9,245 nucleotides of DNA, from assembly GCA_031267175.1 (NCBI GenBank), contig JAIRZP010000141.1, positions 1 through 9,245 of the forward strand. The letters are read 5' to 3'. The translations under genes were made by a program, and so were the position numbers. Below, in pieces: positions 1 to 6,207 of this stretch (the first letter of the stretch is position 1; each line of letters begins with the position of its first letter). Source of the stretch: Coriobacteriales bacterium. Its GTDB lineage: Bacteria; Actinomycetota; Coriobacteriia; Coriobacteriales; UBA8131. The notes under the pieces were generated by a model. The model was not told where the DNA came from, searched no databases, and was given only the letters and a program-made list of their open reading frames with translations.

Positions 1-275
1 TTCTCAACTACGTGGCGCATTTTGGTGAATACCTGGTATTGGGGGCCTTGCTCACGGTACTGTTTACCGGTAGCCGGTTCAAGCGCTGGCAGATTGTACT
101 GCTCGCTGTCGTGCTCGCCGCTGCCTACGCAGCAAGCGACGAGATCCACCAGCTCTTTGTGCCGGGACGTTCCTCTGATCCTGTTGATGTGCTCACCGAC
201 ATCCTGGGAGCCTCTGCGGGCGCGTTGCTGACTGCCTTAGTGCTCAAACGACTCAGCGAGAGACAGCAACCCTGA
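1..275 (+). CDS. VanZ-like family membrane protein, 3' end only
   Basis: The frame is open from the left edge (first full codon at position 3) to a TGA at 273-275, giving about 90 visible residues. A GTG at position 12 is the first possible start, but homology-like sequence continues before it (LNYVAHFGEY), so the true start lies outside the window. VanZ-like hallmarks are visible: a His-Phe-x-Glu-Tyr segment, then a hydrophobic helix, then SDEIHQLFVPGR, then an Asp-rich turn (DPVDVLTD) and a final Gly/Ala-rich helix (ILGASAGALLTALVL). In VanZ-like proteins these conserved polar residues lie at the membrane face. VanZ itself gives low-level teicoplanin resistance by an unclear mechanism, but most homologues have no known role, so no resistance should be inferred. 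It converges with the exporter gene on the other strand, 47 bp away. Confidence is good for the family and low for function. Confidence 0.8.
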   Translation, partial: LNYVAHFGEYLVLGALLTVLFTGSRFKRWQIVLLAVVLAAAYAASDEIHQLFVPGRSSDPVDVLTDILGASAGALLTALVLKRLSERQQP

Positions 276-322
276 GTCTTCGTTGGCCTCAACTGCCGGT
301 TTTCCAAGGTGGTGGAACAGCC

Positions 323-2125
323 TTACGAATCCCCCAAAAACGCGCCGCTTTGCCTTGACCAGAGCCTTGCGTACTCGCCGCCTGCCTCGATGAGTTCGGT
401 GTGCGTGCCGTCTTCGACGATGCGGCCCTCGTTCAAGACGATGATGCGATCGAGCGATGCCACCGTCGAGAGCCGGTGTGCCACGACGATGGACGTGCGG
501 TTCTGCATGAGCGTGGCCATGGCATCCTGGATGAGCTTCTCGCTCTCGGAGTCCAGCGCCGAGGTGGCCTCGTCCAGCACGAGCAGCGGGTCGTTTGCGA
601 GGATGGCGCGCGCGATGGCAATGCGCTGACGCTGCCCGCCGCTGAGCTTGACGCCCCGCTCCCCGGTTATCGTGTCAAAACCCTGCGGCAGCGTCTCGAT
701 AAACTCCAGCGCGTTGGCCTTGGCCGCGGCCTCGAGAATCTGCTCGTCGGTGGCTTCTGGGCTCCCGTAGGCGATGTTCTCACGCACCGTACGATGAAAC
801 AGCAGCGGCTCCTGTGGCACATAGGCAATCTGCTGGCGGAGGCTCACCTGCGTTACGTCGGCGATATCCTGCCCGTCGATGAGGATGCGCCCCTCCTGCA
901 GGTTGGAGAGCCTGAGCAGCAGGGTGGTGAGGGTGGTCTTGCCCGAGCCGCTCCGTCCCACGAGGCCGACGCGCTGCCCGGCGGGAATATGCAGGCTGAG
1001 GTCGGAGAACACGCGCGTGGACGGCTCGCCTTCTCCCTCCACATAGGCAAAGCCGACGTCCTCAAAGTCGATGGTACCGGCACGCACGGCCAGCTTGGGC
1101 GCCCCCTCAACATCACTCACCAGGGTGGGTTCCTCCAGAATGCTCGTCATGGCGGCGGCGTCGCCAAAGCCACGGTTTATCTGCGCAAAGGTGATGTTGA
1201 GGCGATTGAACTGCATGCAGAGCGCGTTGGTGTAGGTAAAGGCCATGACCAGGGTGCCGGCGCTGATGCCAAACCAGACACTGCCTCCGGTGATGAAGAT
1301 GACCATACAGGTCATGATGCAGACGATGATAAAGCTCGTGACCGCGCCTCTGAATGTCGAGGATCGCATGCGCCGGGAGTCCGCCGTGAGCACATCATGG
1401 TTGGCTTCATTAAAGAGTTGGCGCTCATAGGCCTCCCTCCCGTAGGTCTTGACCGCGAGGATATTGGTGATGGAATCGGAAAGCTCGCCCGAGAGCGCGT
1501 TCTGTGCACGGGCCGTGGCGGCATTCAAGGGGAGAATCTGCCGGAAGAGCAGCCAGGCCACCACGGTATACACCACGAGCAGCACCGTGAGGACGGCCAC
1601 ATAGAAGGGTACGGGCAGAGCAAGGATTGCGAGCGTAAAGACGGCGGTGAGGCCGATGGGCATGACCGCGTAGATGAGGTTTTCGAGCAGGAGGGTATAC
1701 GCGCTGATGAACTTCTGCGTCTGCGACACCAACGAGCCGCCAAAGCGCGCCGCGTGAAAGGTCATCGACTGGTTGGAAAGCGTGTCAAAGGTACTGGTCG
1801 CGAGGTCGTAGCTGGCAAGTATCTCGAGCTTCCACACGCTGTAATCCTGGAGCTTGGAGCTTGCCTGCCCCACCACATTGATGAGTACGAGGCCGAGTAT
1901 GTAGGGCGCATAGGCCTGCAGCACGTCGGCTTCCCCCGCAGGCGGCGTTGCGGCGAGCTTGTCAACAATCAGGCCCACAACGTAGGGGTTCCCAAAGGTC
2001 AAAAGCCCCACAAAGCCCAGGGTACTGATGACCGCCAGGGCAAAGTAGCCCCCGTGCCTGCGCGTAACGGCCCAATAATAGCGGAGTGTACAGCGTGTTA
2101 CCGACGCCGTTTTTGCCTTGCTCAT
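323..2125 (-). CDS. ABC exporter half-transporter (fused permease and ATPase)
   Basis: This 600-residue protein has the standard length for an exporter with one transmembrane domain fused to one ATPase. The N-terminal ~330 residues hold about six hydrophobic segments (for example near 28-52, 73-88, 150-195 and 262-300) and are the ABC type-1 exporter domain. The ATPase domain follows, with Walker A GRSGSGKTT (390-398), Q-loop Gln438, signature LSGGQ (494-498), Walker B LLVLDE (514-519) and switch His550. All catalytic residues are intact, so it should hydrolyse ATP and pump a substrate outward as a homodimer or with a partner. No second half-transporter is adjacent. The ATG at 2125 is supported by AGGAAGG about 8 nt upstream. 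Substrate cannot be read from sequence; drugs, lipids or peptides are all possible. It is divergent from the secreted coiled-coil protein gene at 2262. Confidence 0.93.
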   Translation of the reverse strand: MSKAKTASVTRCTLRYYWAVTRRHGGYFALAVISTLGFVGLLTFGNPYVVGLIVDKLAATPPAGEADVLQAYAPYILGLVLINVVGQASSKLQDYSVWKLEILASYDLATSTFDTLSNQSMTFHAARFGGSLVSQTQKFISAYTLLLENLIYAVMPIGLTAVFTLAILALPVPFYVAVLTVLLVVYTVVAWLLFRQILPLNAATARAQNALSGELSDSITNILAVKTYGREAYERQLFNEANHDVLTADSRRMRSSTFRGAVTSFIIVCIMTCMVIFITGGSVWFGISAGTLVMAFTYTNALCMQFNRLNITFAQINRGFGDAAAMTSILEEPTLVSDVEGAPKLAVRAGTIDFEDVGFAYVEGEGEPSTRVFSDLSLHIPAGQRVGLVGRSGSGKTTLTTLLLRLSNLQEGRILIDGQDIADVTQVSLRQQIAYVPQEPLLFHRTVRENIAYGSPEATDEQILEAAAKANALEFIETLPQGFDTITGERGVKLSGGQRQRIAIARAILANDPLLVLDEATSALDSESEKLIQDAMATLMQNRTSIVVAHRLSTVASLDRIIVLNEGRIVEDGTHTELIEAGGEYARLWSRQSGAFLGDS

Positions 2126-2176
2126 GTACTTGCCTTCCTGTGCAAATCGGATCTCCCAGGTTTCTAACTCTCTACA

Positions 2177-2182
2177 ATTTTA
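2177..2182 (-). promoter_or_regulatory. Possible -10 element for the ABC exporter
   Basis: On the minus strand TAAAAT lies at 2182-2177, about 52 bp before the exporter ATG. It matches the -10 consensus at 5 of 6 positions, but I see no convincing -35 element at 16-18 bp. It is the best candidate in the 136-bp divergent gap and is offered only as such. Confidence 0.25.
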
Positions 2183-2199
2183 GCGCTCACTGCGCCCTA

Positions 2200-2208
2200 T
2201 GCTATAAT
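2200..2208 (+). promoter_or_regulatory. Extended -10 promoter for the secreted coiled-coil protein
   Basis: TGCTATAAT at 2200-2208 is a perfect extended -10 element (TG, one base, then consensus TATAAT). The -35 region at about 2179-2184 (TTTAGC) is poor, which is common when an extended -10 is present. Transcription would begin near 2215, giving a 5' untranslated region of about 47 nt before the ATG at 2262. Confidence 0.6.
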
Positions 2209-2261
2209 TGATTATTCCATCAGTAAGCAAACTCTGCAAATCGCAGTAAGAGGCGGGTTTC

Positions 2262-3359
2262 ATGCGGCTCTTTTCAAAATCCTGCTCGGTTGTCCTGGCT
2301 CTCTGCCTGGCCTTCTCCTGCTTGTCCACTCCCGCGGCCTGGGCGGAAGAAGCGGATGACCCTGCTGCGCCCGAGGTTGTGGATGCCAACACTCCCCTGC
2401 CTGACATTGTCGGTCTCCAGCAGGAGGTTGATGAAGCCTCTGCCGTCTACGATAATGCCACGCAACAGATCATCATGATCGAGAGAGAAATCAAAGCCCT
2501 GGACACGAGCATCAATGCGATGCAACTTGAACTGCCCCGGACCCGCGAACTCTCCAATGCGAGCGCCCGGGAGTATTACCGCACGGTTTCTACCTCTAAC
2601 CTGTTTTTGGAGCTGGTGTTTGGTGCCACCTCGCTCACAGACTTTTTTGCCAAGATAGAATACTCGGCACGGGTAAACCAGAGTTACCTCGACAATATTA
2701 CCAGTCTTACCAGGCTCAACGCCGAGCTGGAAGAAGCCCGGACACTCTTGGACGCTCGCAGGACAGCCGTAGAAGAAGAACAGCTCCGTGCTGAGGAAGC
2801 CCTGCTTGAGGCCCAGGCTGCACGTAACACTGCCGAGGAGACTGCCCGTAGGATTGCGGAAGCCACGGCGGCGGCCACGGCGGCAGCAGCTGAGGCGGCA
2901 GCAGCCGAGCAGCACACTCCCGAAGCCCCTGTAGCGCCGAGCAATCCCGGCAATCCCGGCACGCCGGTTGACCCGGGCACACCTGAGGCTCCTTCGGACA
3001 AACAGGCCTTTGTCGACCTCTGGGCACCACGCATAGACGCCTACCTGGCCGGTGCGCCGCTGGCCGGTTTTGGCTACGCCTTTGCCAATGCCGCCTACGA
3101 CTACAACGTGGACCCGCGTTGGAGCCCTGCCATTGCCTGCCTGGAGAGCAGCAAGGGCCGGTATTGCTTCCTGCCCTATAACGCCTGGGGATGGGGTACG
3201 GTAACGTGGCCGGACTGGGAGACAGCCATCTACGCGCACGTGCGCGGTCTCTCCCGAGGCTACGGCTACACCATCTCGGAGGCCGCGGCTCAAAAGTACT
3301 GCCCTCCCAATTGGGAGTACTGGTACAGCTTTGTCTCAAACCAGATGAGCCTGATCTGA
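2262..3359 (+). CDS. Secreted coiled-coil protein with lysozyme-like C-terminal domain (putative peptidoglycan hydrolase)
   Basis: 365 residues. An N-terminal signal peptide (about 1-28: basic start, hydrophobic core, AWA before Glu29) predicts export. Residues ~50-215 are heptad-rich coiled coil; the stretch around 112-145 (LFLELVFGATSLTDFFAKIE) strongly resembles the N-terminal coil of the CwlO/PcsB/RipC wall hydrolases, which in studied species is controlled by FtsEX. An Ala/Glu tail (~197-216) leads into a Pro/Gly linker (~220-245) containing NPG and PGTP repeats. The C-terminal ~115 residues look like a lysozyme or glucosaminidase fold: IACLESSKG (291-299) with candidate catalytic Glu295, then NAWGWG (307-312), WPDWETAI (316-323) and RGLSRGYG (328-335). 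Cys293, Cys302 and Cys347 could form a disulfide after export. AAGAGG at 2248-2253 is a plausible ribosome binding site. Peptidoglycan cleavage is inferred, not shown. Confidence 0.75.
   Translation: MRLFSKSCSVVLALCLAFSCLSTPAAWAEEADDPAAPEVVDANTPLPDIVGLQQEVDEASAVYDNATQQIIMIEREIKALDTSINAMQLELPRTRELSNASAREYYRTVSTSNLFLELVFGATSLTDFFAKIEYSARVNQSYLDNITSLTRLNAELEEARTLLDARRTAVEEEQLRAEEALLEAQAARNTAEETARRIAEATAAATAAAAEAAAAEQHTPEAPVAPSNPGNPGTPVDPGTPEAPSDKQAFVDLWAPRIDAYLAGAPLAGFGYAFANAAYDYNVDPRWSPAIACLESSKGRYCFLPYNAWGWGTVTWPDWETAIYAHVRGLSRGYGYTISEAAAQKYCPPNWEYWYSFVSNQMSLI
2865..2990 (+). repeat. Low-complexity Ala-rich coil end and Pro/Gly linker
   Basis: Inside the secreted protein gene, repeated GCG/GCA alanine codons (about 2867-2910) are followed by short near-repeats of AATCCCGGC and CCGGGCAC (about 2940-2985). 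They encode an Ala/Glu helix end and a flexible linker separating the coiled coil from the catalytic-looking domain. Such stretches vary in length between strains. Confidence 0.6.
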
Positions 3360-3377
3360 GCTACCGCTTTTGACGCA

Positions 3378-3395
3378 GGCAGCTGCCAGGCCTGG
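3378..3395. other. Abutting GC-rich palindromes between convergent genes
   Basis: The 62-bp gap between two converging genes holds two perfect 10-bp palindromes, GGCAGCTGCC (3378-3387) and CCAGGCCTGG (3386-3395), sharing two bases. They could help form structured 3' ends for both transcripts, but neither strand has a T-run after them, so they do not qualify as a classical intrinsic terminator. Confidence 0.3.
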
Positions 3396-3421
3396 CCGCG
3401 CACTGCTGCCCGGCACCAGGG

Positions 3422-3856
3422 CTAATGAGCACTGCACAGGGGAGTGGGTGGTAGGTCTATCCCCAGGGCCTGCGAGGCCTCCTCACGGAGCTCTCCGATG
3501 GTGGCCTGATAGCAGGCCAGCGAGTCAATCCAACGCCTGAGCGTGCTCTCACCTGCCTTGGTGAGGCTGAAGGCGCGCTTGGCAGGGCCGGACTTGGGCG
3601 TATCCCACACAGAACTGAGCAGGCCCTGTTCCTCCATGGCCTTAAGCGTGCGGTAGATGCCGGTGGGGTCCGGTTTGTTGCCACCAAACATCGGCGAGAA
3701 CGCGGCACGCTGCACGATGACATACCCATGCAGTGGCTCCTCGCTCGCGGCGAGGATGGTGAGGATCGTGGGTTGAGACAGGCGGCTCAGGCTCTTGCCC
3801 AATTGGGCACACTCCTTGAGCTCTTCTTCATTTCTTGGATTGCACACAGACCACAT
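3422..3856 (-). CDS. PadR-family transcriptional regulator
   Basis: 144 residues. The PadR winged-helix pattern is clear: PTILTILAASEEPLHGYVI (about 28-46) forms the first helices, then DPTGIYRTLKAMEEQGLLSS holds the recognition helix and the start of the wing, and WDTPKSGPAKRAFSLTKAGE is the typical wing and following strand. The C-terminal helix (RRWIDSLACYQATIGELREE) is the usual dimerisation element. PadR proteins are mostly repressors that leave DNA upon binding small ligands or drugs. This is the third gene of a kinase / response regulator / PadR operon, 9 nt after the response regulator stop. The ribosome binding site AGGAG (3867-3863) overlaps that TAG stop codon, which implies translational coupling. 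Its ligand and targets are unknown; autoregulation of the operon is a reasonable guess only. Confidence 0.9.
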   Translation of the reverse strand: MWSVCNPRNEEELKECAQLGKSLSRLSQPTILTILAASEEPLHGYVIVQRAAFSPMFGGNKPDPTGIYRTLKAMEEQGLLSSVWDTPKSGPAKRAFSLTKAGESTLRRWIDSLACYQATIGELREEASQALGIDLPPTPLCSAH

Positions 3857-3865
3857 TATGGGCTC

Positions 3866-4579
3866 CTATAGTCCCAAGGCCTTTTTGAGGCCGGCAACTC
3901 TGCGCCGCGAGACCGGCACCTTCTCATCCTCGCCAGCCAGGGTCAGCTGCAGCGTGCCGCCGCTGATGGGCGTGACTTCCTCAACACAGTTGAGGTTGAC
4001 CAGATAACGCCGGTGCACCCGGAAGAAGTTGTAGGGCTCAAGCTTGGCCTCCAACTGTGCCAGACTCACCGTGGAGAGATACCGGTCGTCGCTGGTATGG
4101 AGATAGGAGTAGTCGTCCTTGGCCATGATGTAATGGATCTTATCGGTGGAGACCAGGAGCTTCTTGTTGCCCTTTTCCACCGGGATACGCTCCGACTGGT
4201 TGCCTTTTGTGTTGGCGGCAAGGTACTTTCGGGCCTTGCCGAGCGCCTTTTGCAGACGTTCGGTCTCAACGGGCTTAACCAGATAGTCTATGGCGTTGAC
4301 ATCAAAGGCCTGGGCAGCGTGCTCACTGTACGCCGTTACAAAGATAACGGCGGGCGGATACTTGAGGCGTCCCAGTGCCTCGGCCAGCTTGAGGCCGGAC
4401 GCTCCGGGCATTTGAATATCGAGGAACATGACATCGCCGCCATGGTCCTTGAGGCGTTCGATAGCCTCTCGCACATTGGCAGCCTCGGCTACCACCTCGA
4501 CCTGTCCGATGCTTTCCAACAGATACCTGAGCTCGCTGCGTGCAGGAGCCTCGTCGTCAACTATTATTGCTCTGATCAT
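3866..4579 (-). CDS. LytTR-family response regulator
   Basis: 237 residues, normal for the LytR/AgrA class. The receiver domain (about 1-120) has the acidic pair Asp8-Asp9, phospho-acceptor Asp54 in MFLDIQMPGASG, switch Thr82 and Lys102 in LVKP. The LytTR DNA-binding domain (about 132-237) shows DKIHYIMAKDDYSYLHT, FFRVHRRYLVNL and the closing VPVSRRRV. Proteins of this type bind direct repeats upstream of target promoters after phosphorylation. It is preceded by its cognate LytS-type kinase gene, whose end it overlaps by 23 nt; the start at 4579 has AAGGTGG about 7 nt upstream, inside the kinase coding sequence. Such kinase/regulator pairs often control wall, autolysis or metabolite-uptake genes; the target here is not evident. 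Confidence 0.94.
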   Translation of the reverse strand: MIRAIIVDDEAPARSELRYLLESIGQVEVVAEAANVREAIERLKDHGGDVMFLDIQMPGASGLKLAEALGRLKYPPAVIFVTAYSEHAAQAFDVNAIDYLVKPVETERLQKALGKARKYLAANTKGNQSERIPVEKGNKKLLVSTDKIHYIMAKDDYSYLHTSDDRYLSTVSLAQLEAKLEPYNFFRVHRRYLVNLNCVEEVTPISGGTLQLTLAGEDEKVPVSRRRVAGLKKALGL

Positions 4580-5873
4580 CTTTAACCACCTTGCAGGAGT
4601 CTTTGGGGCCTAAATTGAGGATAACGCGTGTTCCCACGCCGAGCTCTGATTGTACCGCAAGCCCGGCGTTTATGCCAAAAAAGCCTTCTAACCGTTCGGC
4701 CACGTTTTTGAGCGCCACACTCGTGTGATGCTGATCCTCATTTGTGAGCGCGCGTTCATGCGTGGATTCGGCCATTCCCACGCCATCGTCCTCCACCACA
4801 ACAACCACCTGTCCACTCACGACTTTTGCGTCTATGGTTATGTGCAGCGGCTCTTCTTCGCGCCTGCCATGGGCCACGGCATTCTCGACGAGCGGCTGAA
4901 TGATGAAGGCAGGCACCGTGATATTGTGCAGATCATCCTCTACAAAAACCGTTCCGATTATCTGATCGGACCCAAAGCGCGCCTTCTCAAAGCCGAGGTA
5001 ACGGAGCGTCTGGGTTATCTCTCTGTCCAGGATGGTATTTTCCATAGAGCTCTCGAGGGTCTGGCGATAGAAGATGGCAAACTCCCTGAGAAGGATACGG
5101 GCCTGCTGCGGATCGGTGCGGATAAGAGCGGCAATGGTATTGATGGTATTGTAGAGAAAATGCGGGTTAATCTGGGCCTGCAGCGCCTTGAGGTTCATCT
5201 TGACCGCCAGTTCACGCTGGTATTCCAGCTCGGCAAGACTCAGCTGCATCTCGAGGAGCCCGCCGAGACCCTCGGCCATGGCCTGCTGATTGGCATCGAG
5301 TTGGCGAGGCGACTTGTAGTAGAACTTTAATACGCCAATGACCTCGTCGTGCTGCTTGAGCGGTACGCAGATGCCTGCCTGCAGCGATTCGTAGATAATG
5401 TTGTCGCCTATCTGTTCAAACGAGCGCGCCACCTGGATCTCGCCTGTTTCGATGGTTCGCCGGGTGGCGGCGGTACGAATGGCTGCGCCGACGGGATGCG
5501 TATCCATTTCGCGTCCAAAATAGCCCAGTATCTTCTCTCTGTCGGTGATAGCGACCGCGGTTGCCCCGGTAGCGGGGAGCAGCAGTTTGCAGACCTCCTG
5601 CGCACTCTCAAGCGTAAGACCTTTCTGCATGTAGGGGAGGGTCTGAGCCGCCAACCGCAGCGTGCGTTCACTTTGTCGGGCACGCAGACGGTCCGTGCTG
5701 ATATTGATGCGCACCAATAAGAAGATCAGGAATGCTGCCGCGACGATGCCCACCACGGCAATGGCAAAGTTCTCGTCGCTGATTATCGACACAGCCGTAA
5801 CGGCCAACAGTACCACAACGGCTACGACGGTGATGACTTCTACGAGTGAGGGGCTTCTATTCATACGAGCCAT
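4557..5873 (-). CDS. LytS-type sensor histidine kinase with GAF-like domain
   Basis: Numbering here is for the longest form (452 residues from a TTG at 5915). Two closely spaced membrane helices (about 24-45 and 51-69) are followed by a cytoplasmic GAF-like domain (about 97-225; IAITDREKILGYFG-type and VPLKQHDEVIGVLKFYY segments), then the His_kinase domain with ALQAQINPHFLYNTIN (phospho-acceptor His252), then an ATPase domain with QPLVENAVAHG (Asn345), EDDGVGM and GVGTR. It lacks the five-helix sensor region of true LytS, so the signal is more likely an internal ligand sensed by the GAF-like domain. Three starts are possible: TTG 5915, ATG 5873 and ATG 5864. I chose 5873 (438 residues) because a GAGAGAG purine run sits 9 nt before it and because it gives a natural N-terminus. 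The ATG at 5864 overlaps the stop of a short upstream reading frame. The partner response regulator follows directly. Confidence 0.92.
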   Translation of the reverse strand: MARMNRSPSLVEVITVVAVVVLLAVTAVSIISDENFAIAVVGIVAAAFLIFLLVRINISTDRLRARQSERTLRLAAQTLPYMQKGLTLESAQEVCKLLLPATGATAVAITDREKILGYFGREMDTHPVGAAIRTAATRRTIETGEIQVARSFEQIGDNIIYESLQAGICVPLKQHDEVIGVLKFYYKSPRQLDANQQAMAEGLGGLLEMQLSLAELEYQRELAVKMNLKALQAQINPHFLYNTINTIAALIRTDPQQARILLREFAIFYRQTLESSMENTILDREITQTLRYLGFEKARFGSDQIIGTVFVEDDLHNITVPAFIIQPLVENAVAHGRREEEPLHITIDAKVVSGQVVVVVEDDGVGMAESTHERALTNEDQHHTSVALKNVAERLEGFFGINAGLAVQSELGVGTRVILNLGPKDSCKVVKDDQSNNS

Positions 5874-5980
5874 TCTACCACGCTCTCTCTCCCCAAAACC
5901 CAGTAAAAGGCGCAATAAAGAAGAAACTCCGAGTAGGCCGCCCGGAGTTTCAGTTGGGAGTTATGCGCCTTATGTGCCAT
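5861..5980 (-). CDS. Possible 39-codon leader or small membrane peptide
   Basis: A reading frame from ATG 5980 to TGA 5861 would encode 39 residues beginning MAHKAHNSQLKLRAAYSEF and ending in a hydrophobic, Trp/Tyr-rich half. Its TGA overlaps the ATG at 5864 of the kinase as ATGA, a classic coupling arrangement, and it runs through the inverted repeats in the leader. Against it: no ribosome binding site precedes the ATG. However, a candidate promoter places the transcript start about 5 nt before it, which would allow leaderless-type initiation. It may be a real small protein, a translated regulatory leader, or chance. I do not recognise a family. Confidence 0.3.
   Translation of the reverse strand: MAHKAHNSQLKLRAAYSEFLLYCAFYWVLGRESVVEWLV
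5923..5951 (-). terminator. Terminator- or attenuator-like hairpin in the kinase leader
   Basis: A perfect 9-bp inverted repeat (GAAACTCCG at 5923-5931 and CGGAGTTTC at 5943-5951) encloses an 11-nt loop. Read on the minus strand it is followed by a T-rich stretch, TTCTTCTTTATT, as in an intrinsic terminator. There is no complete minus-strand gene upstream for it to end, and it lies between the candidate promoter and the kinase, so attenuation of the kinase operon is the more natural reading. The T tract is interrupted, so efficiency is uncertain. Confidence 0.45.
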
Positions 5981-5984
5981 AACT
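5959..5984 (-). other. Second inverted repeat in the kinase leader
   Basis: AGTTATG (5959-5965) and CATAACT (5978-5984) are a perfect 7-bp inverted repeat with a 12-nt loop, just upstream on the minus strand of the terminator-like hairpin. The AACTCC that ends this element can also pair with GGAGTT from the 3' arm of the downstream hairpin, so the two structures could be partly exclusive. The second arm contains the ATG of the possible 39-codon frame. Confidence 0.45.
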
Positions 5985-5991
5985 TGATAGT

Positions 5992-6020
5992 AGTCTAACA
6001 CAACTAGTAGACCTTGTCTA
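5992..6020 (-). promoter_or_regulatory. Candidate promoter of the kinase/regulator operon
   Basis: On the minus strand TAGACA (6020-6015, 5 of 6 to the -35 consensus) is followed after 17 bp by TAGACT (5997-5992, 4 of 6 to the -10 consensus). Both hexamers belong to a GTCTA/TAGAC set: GTCTA at 5993-5997, TAGAC at 6008-6012 and GTCTA at 6016-6020, the last two forming a dyad across 3 bp. That dyad covers the -35 and could be an operator. Confidence 0.4.
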
Positions 6021-6101
6021 GTACCAATTTGAAACTTTTTTGGTGAATTTTCCGCTCGCCGGCCTGTTATCTTCCGCTCCCCGTTTGTTCCCGGCTTCAA
6101 A

Positions 6102-6122
6102 TGTGGAGATTTTGTGGAGATT
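6102..6122 (+). repeat. Two 10-bp direct repeats, 11-bp period
   Basis: TGTGGAGATT occurs at 6102-6111 and again at 6113-6122, one base apart. The 11-bp period puts both copies on the same face of the helix, as in sites for two head-to-tail winged-helix regulators (OmpR/PhoB type). The centre lies about 61 bp upstream of the transcription start predicted for the gene at 6208, a usual place for an activator. Function is inferred. Confidence 0.5.
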
Positions 6123-6138
6123 CAGCAACGGGTTCTCC

Positions 6139-6166
6139 TTGACGGTATCCTTATATTCGTTGGAAT
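6139..6166 (+). promoter_or_regulatory. Candidate promoter of the small secreted/membrane protein gene
   Basis: TTGACG (6139-6144, 5 of 6 to the -35 consensus) is followed after 16 bp by TGGAAT (6161-6166, 4 of 6 to the -10 consensus), predicting a start near 6173 and a 35-nt leader. A second possible -10, TATATT at 6152-6157, matches better but has no -35 partner. Confidence 0.45.
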
Positions 6167-6207
6167 AGCAGGTTCTTCCTCAGTCGAGCTTTGAAACCAG
6201 GAACACC

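Noticed and set aside
1..275. Glycopeptide resistance gene vanZ
   Set aside because: VanZ-like proteins are widespread and mostly unrelated to resistance; none of the van operon genes is visible here.
276..322. Bidirectional terminator between the VanZ-like gene and the exporter
   Set aside because: No stem of useful length could be found in these 47 bases.
401..2167. A 588-codon open frame on + opposite the ABC exporter
   Set aside because: It is the antisense shadow of a clear exporter gene with intact ATPase motifs; its translation is low-complexity, His/Gly/Arg-rich and lacks any recognisable domain.
2262..2330. Lipoprotein signal in the secreted coiled-coil protein (LAFSC near residue 20)
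   Set aside because: The residues before Cys20 (Ala, Phe, Ser) do not fit a lipobox, and an AWA type I cleavage site follows at residue 28.
2274..3293. A 339-codon open frame on - opposite the secreted coiled-coil protein
   Set aside because: Antisense shadow; the + strand product has a signal peptide, coiled coil and conserved-looking catalytic domain, and the opposite frame is Arg/Gly/Cys-rich without domains.
4013..4585. A 190-codon open frame on + opposite the response regulator
   Set aside because: The minus strand encodes an unambiguous LytTR response regulator with all key residues; the opposite frame is a by-product of GC-skewed codons.
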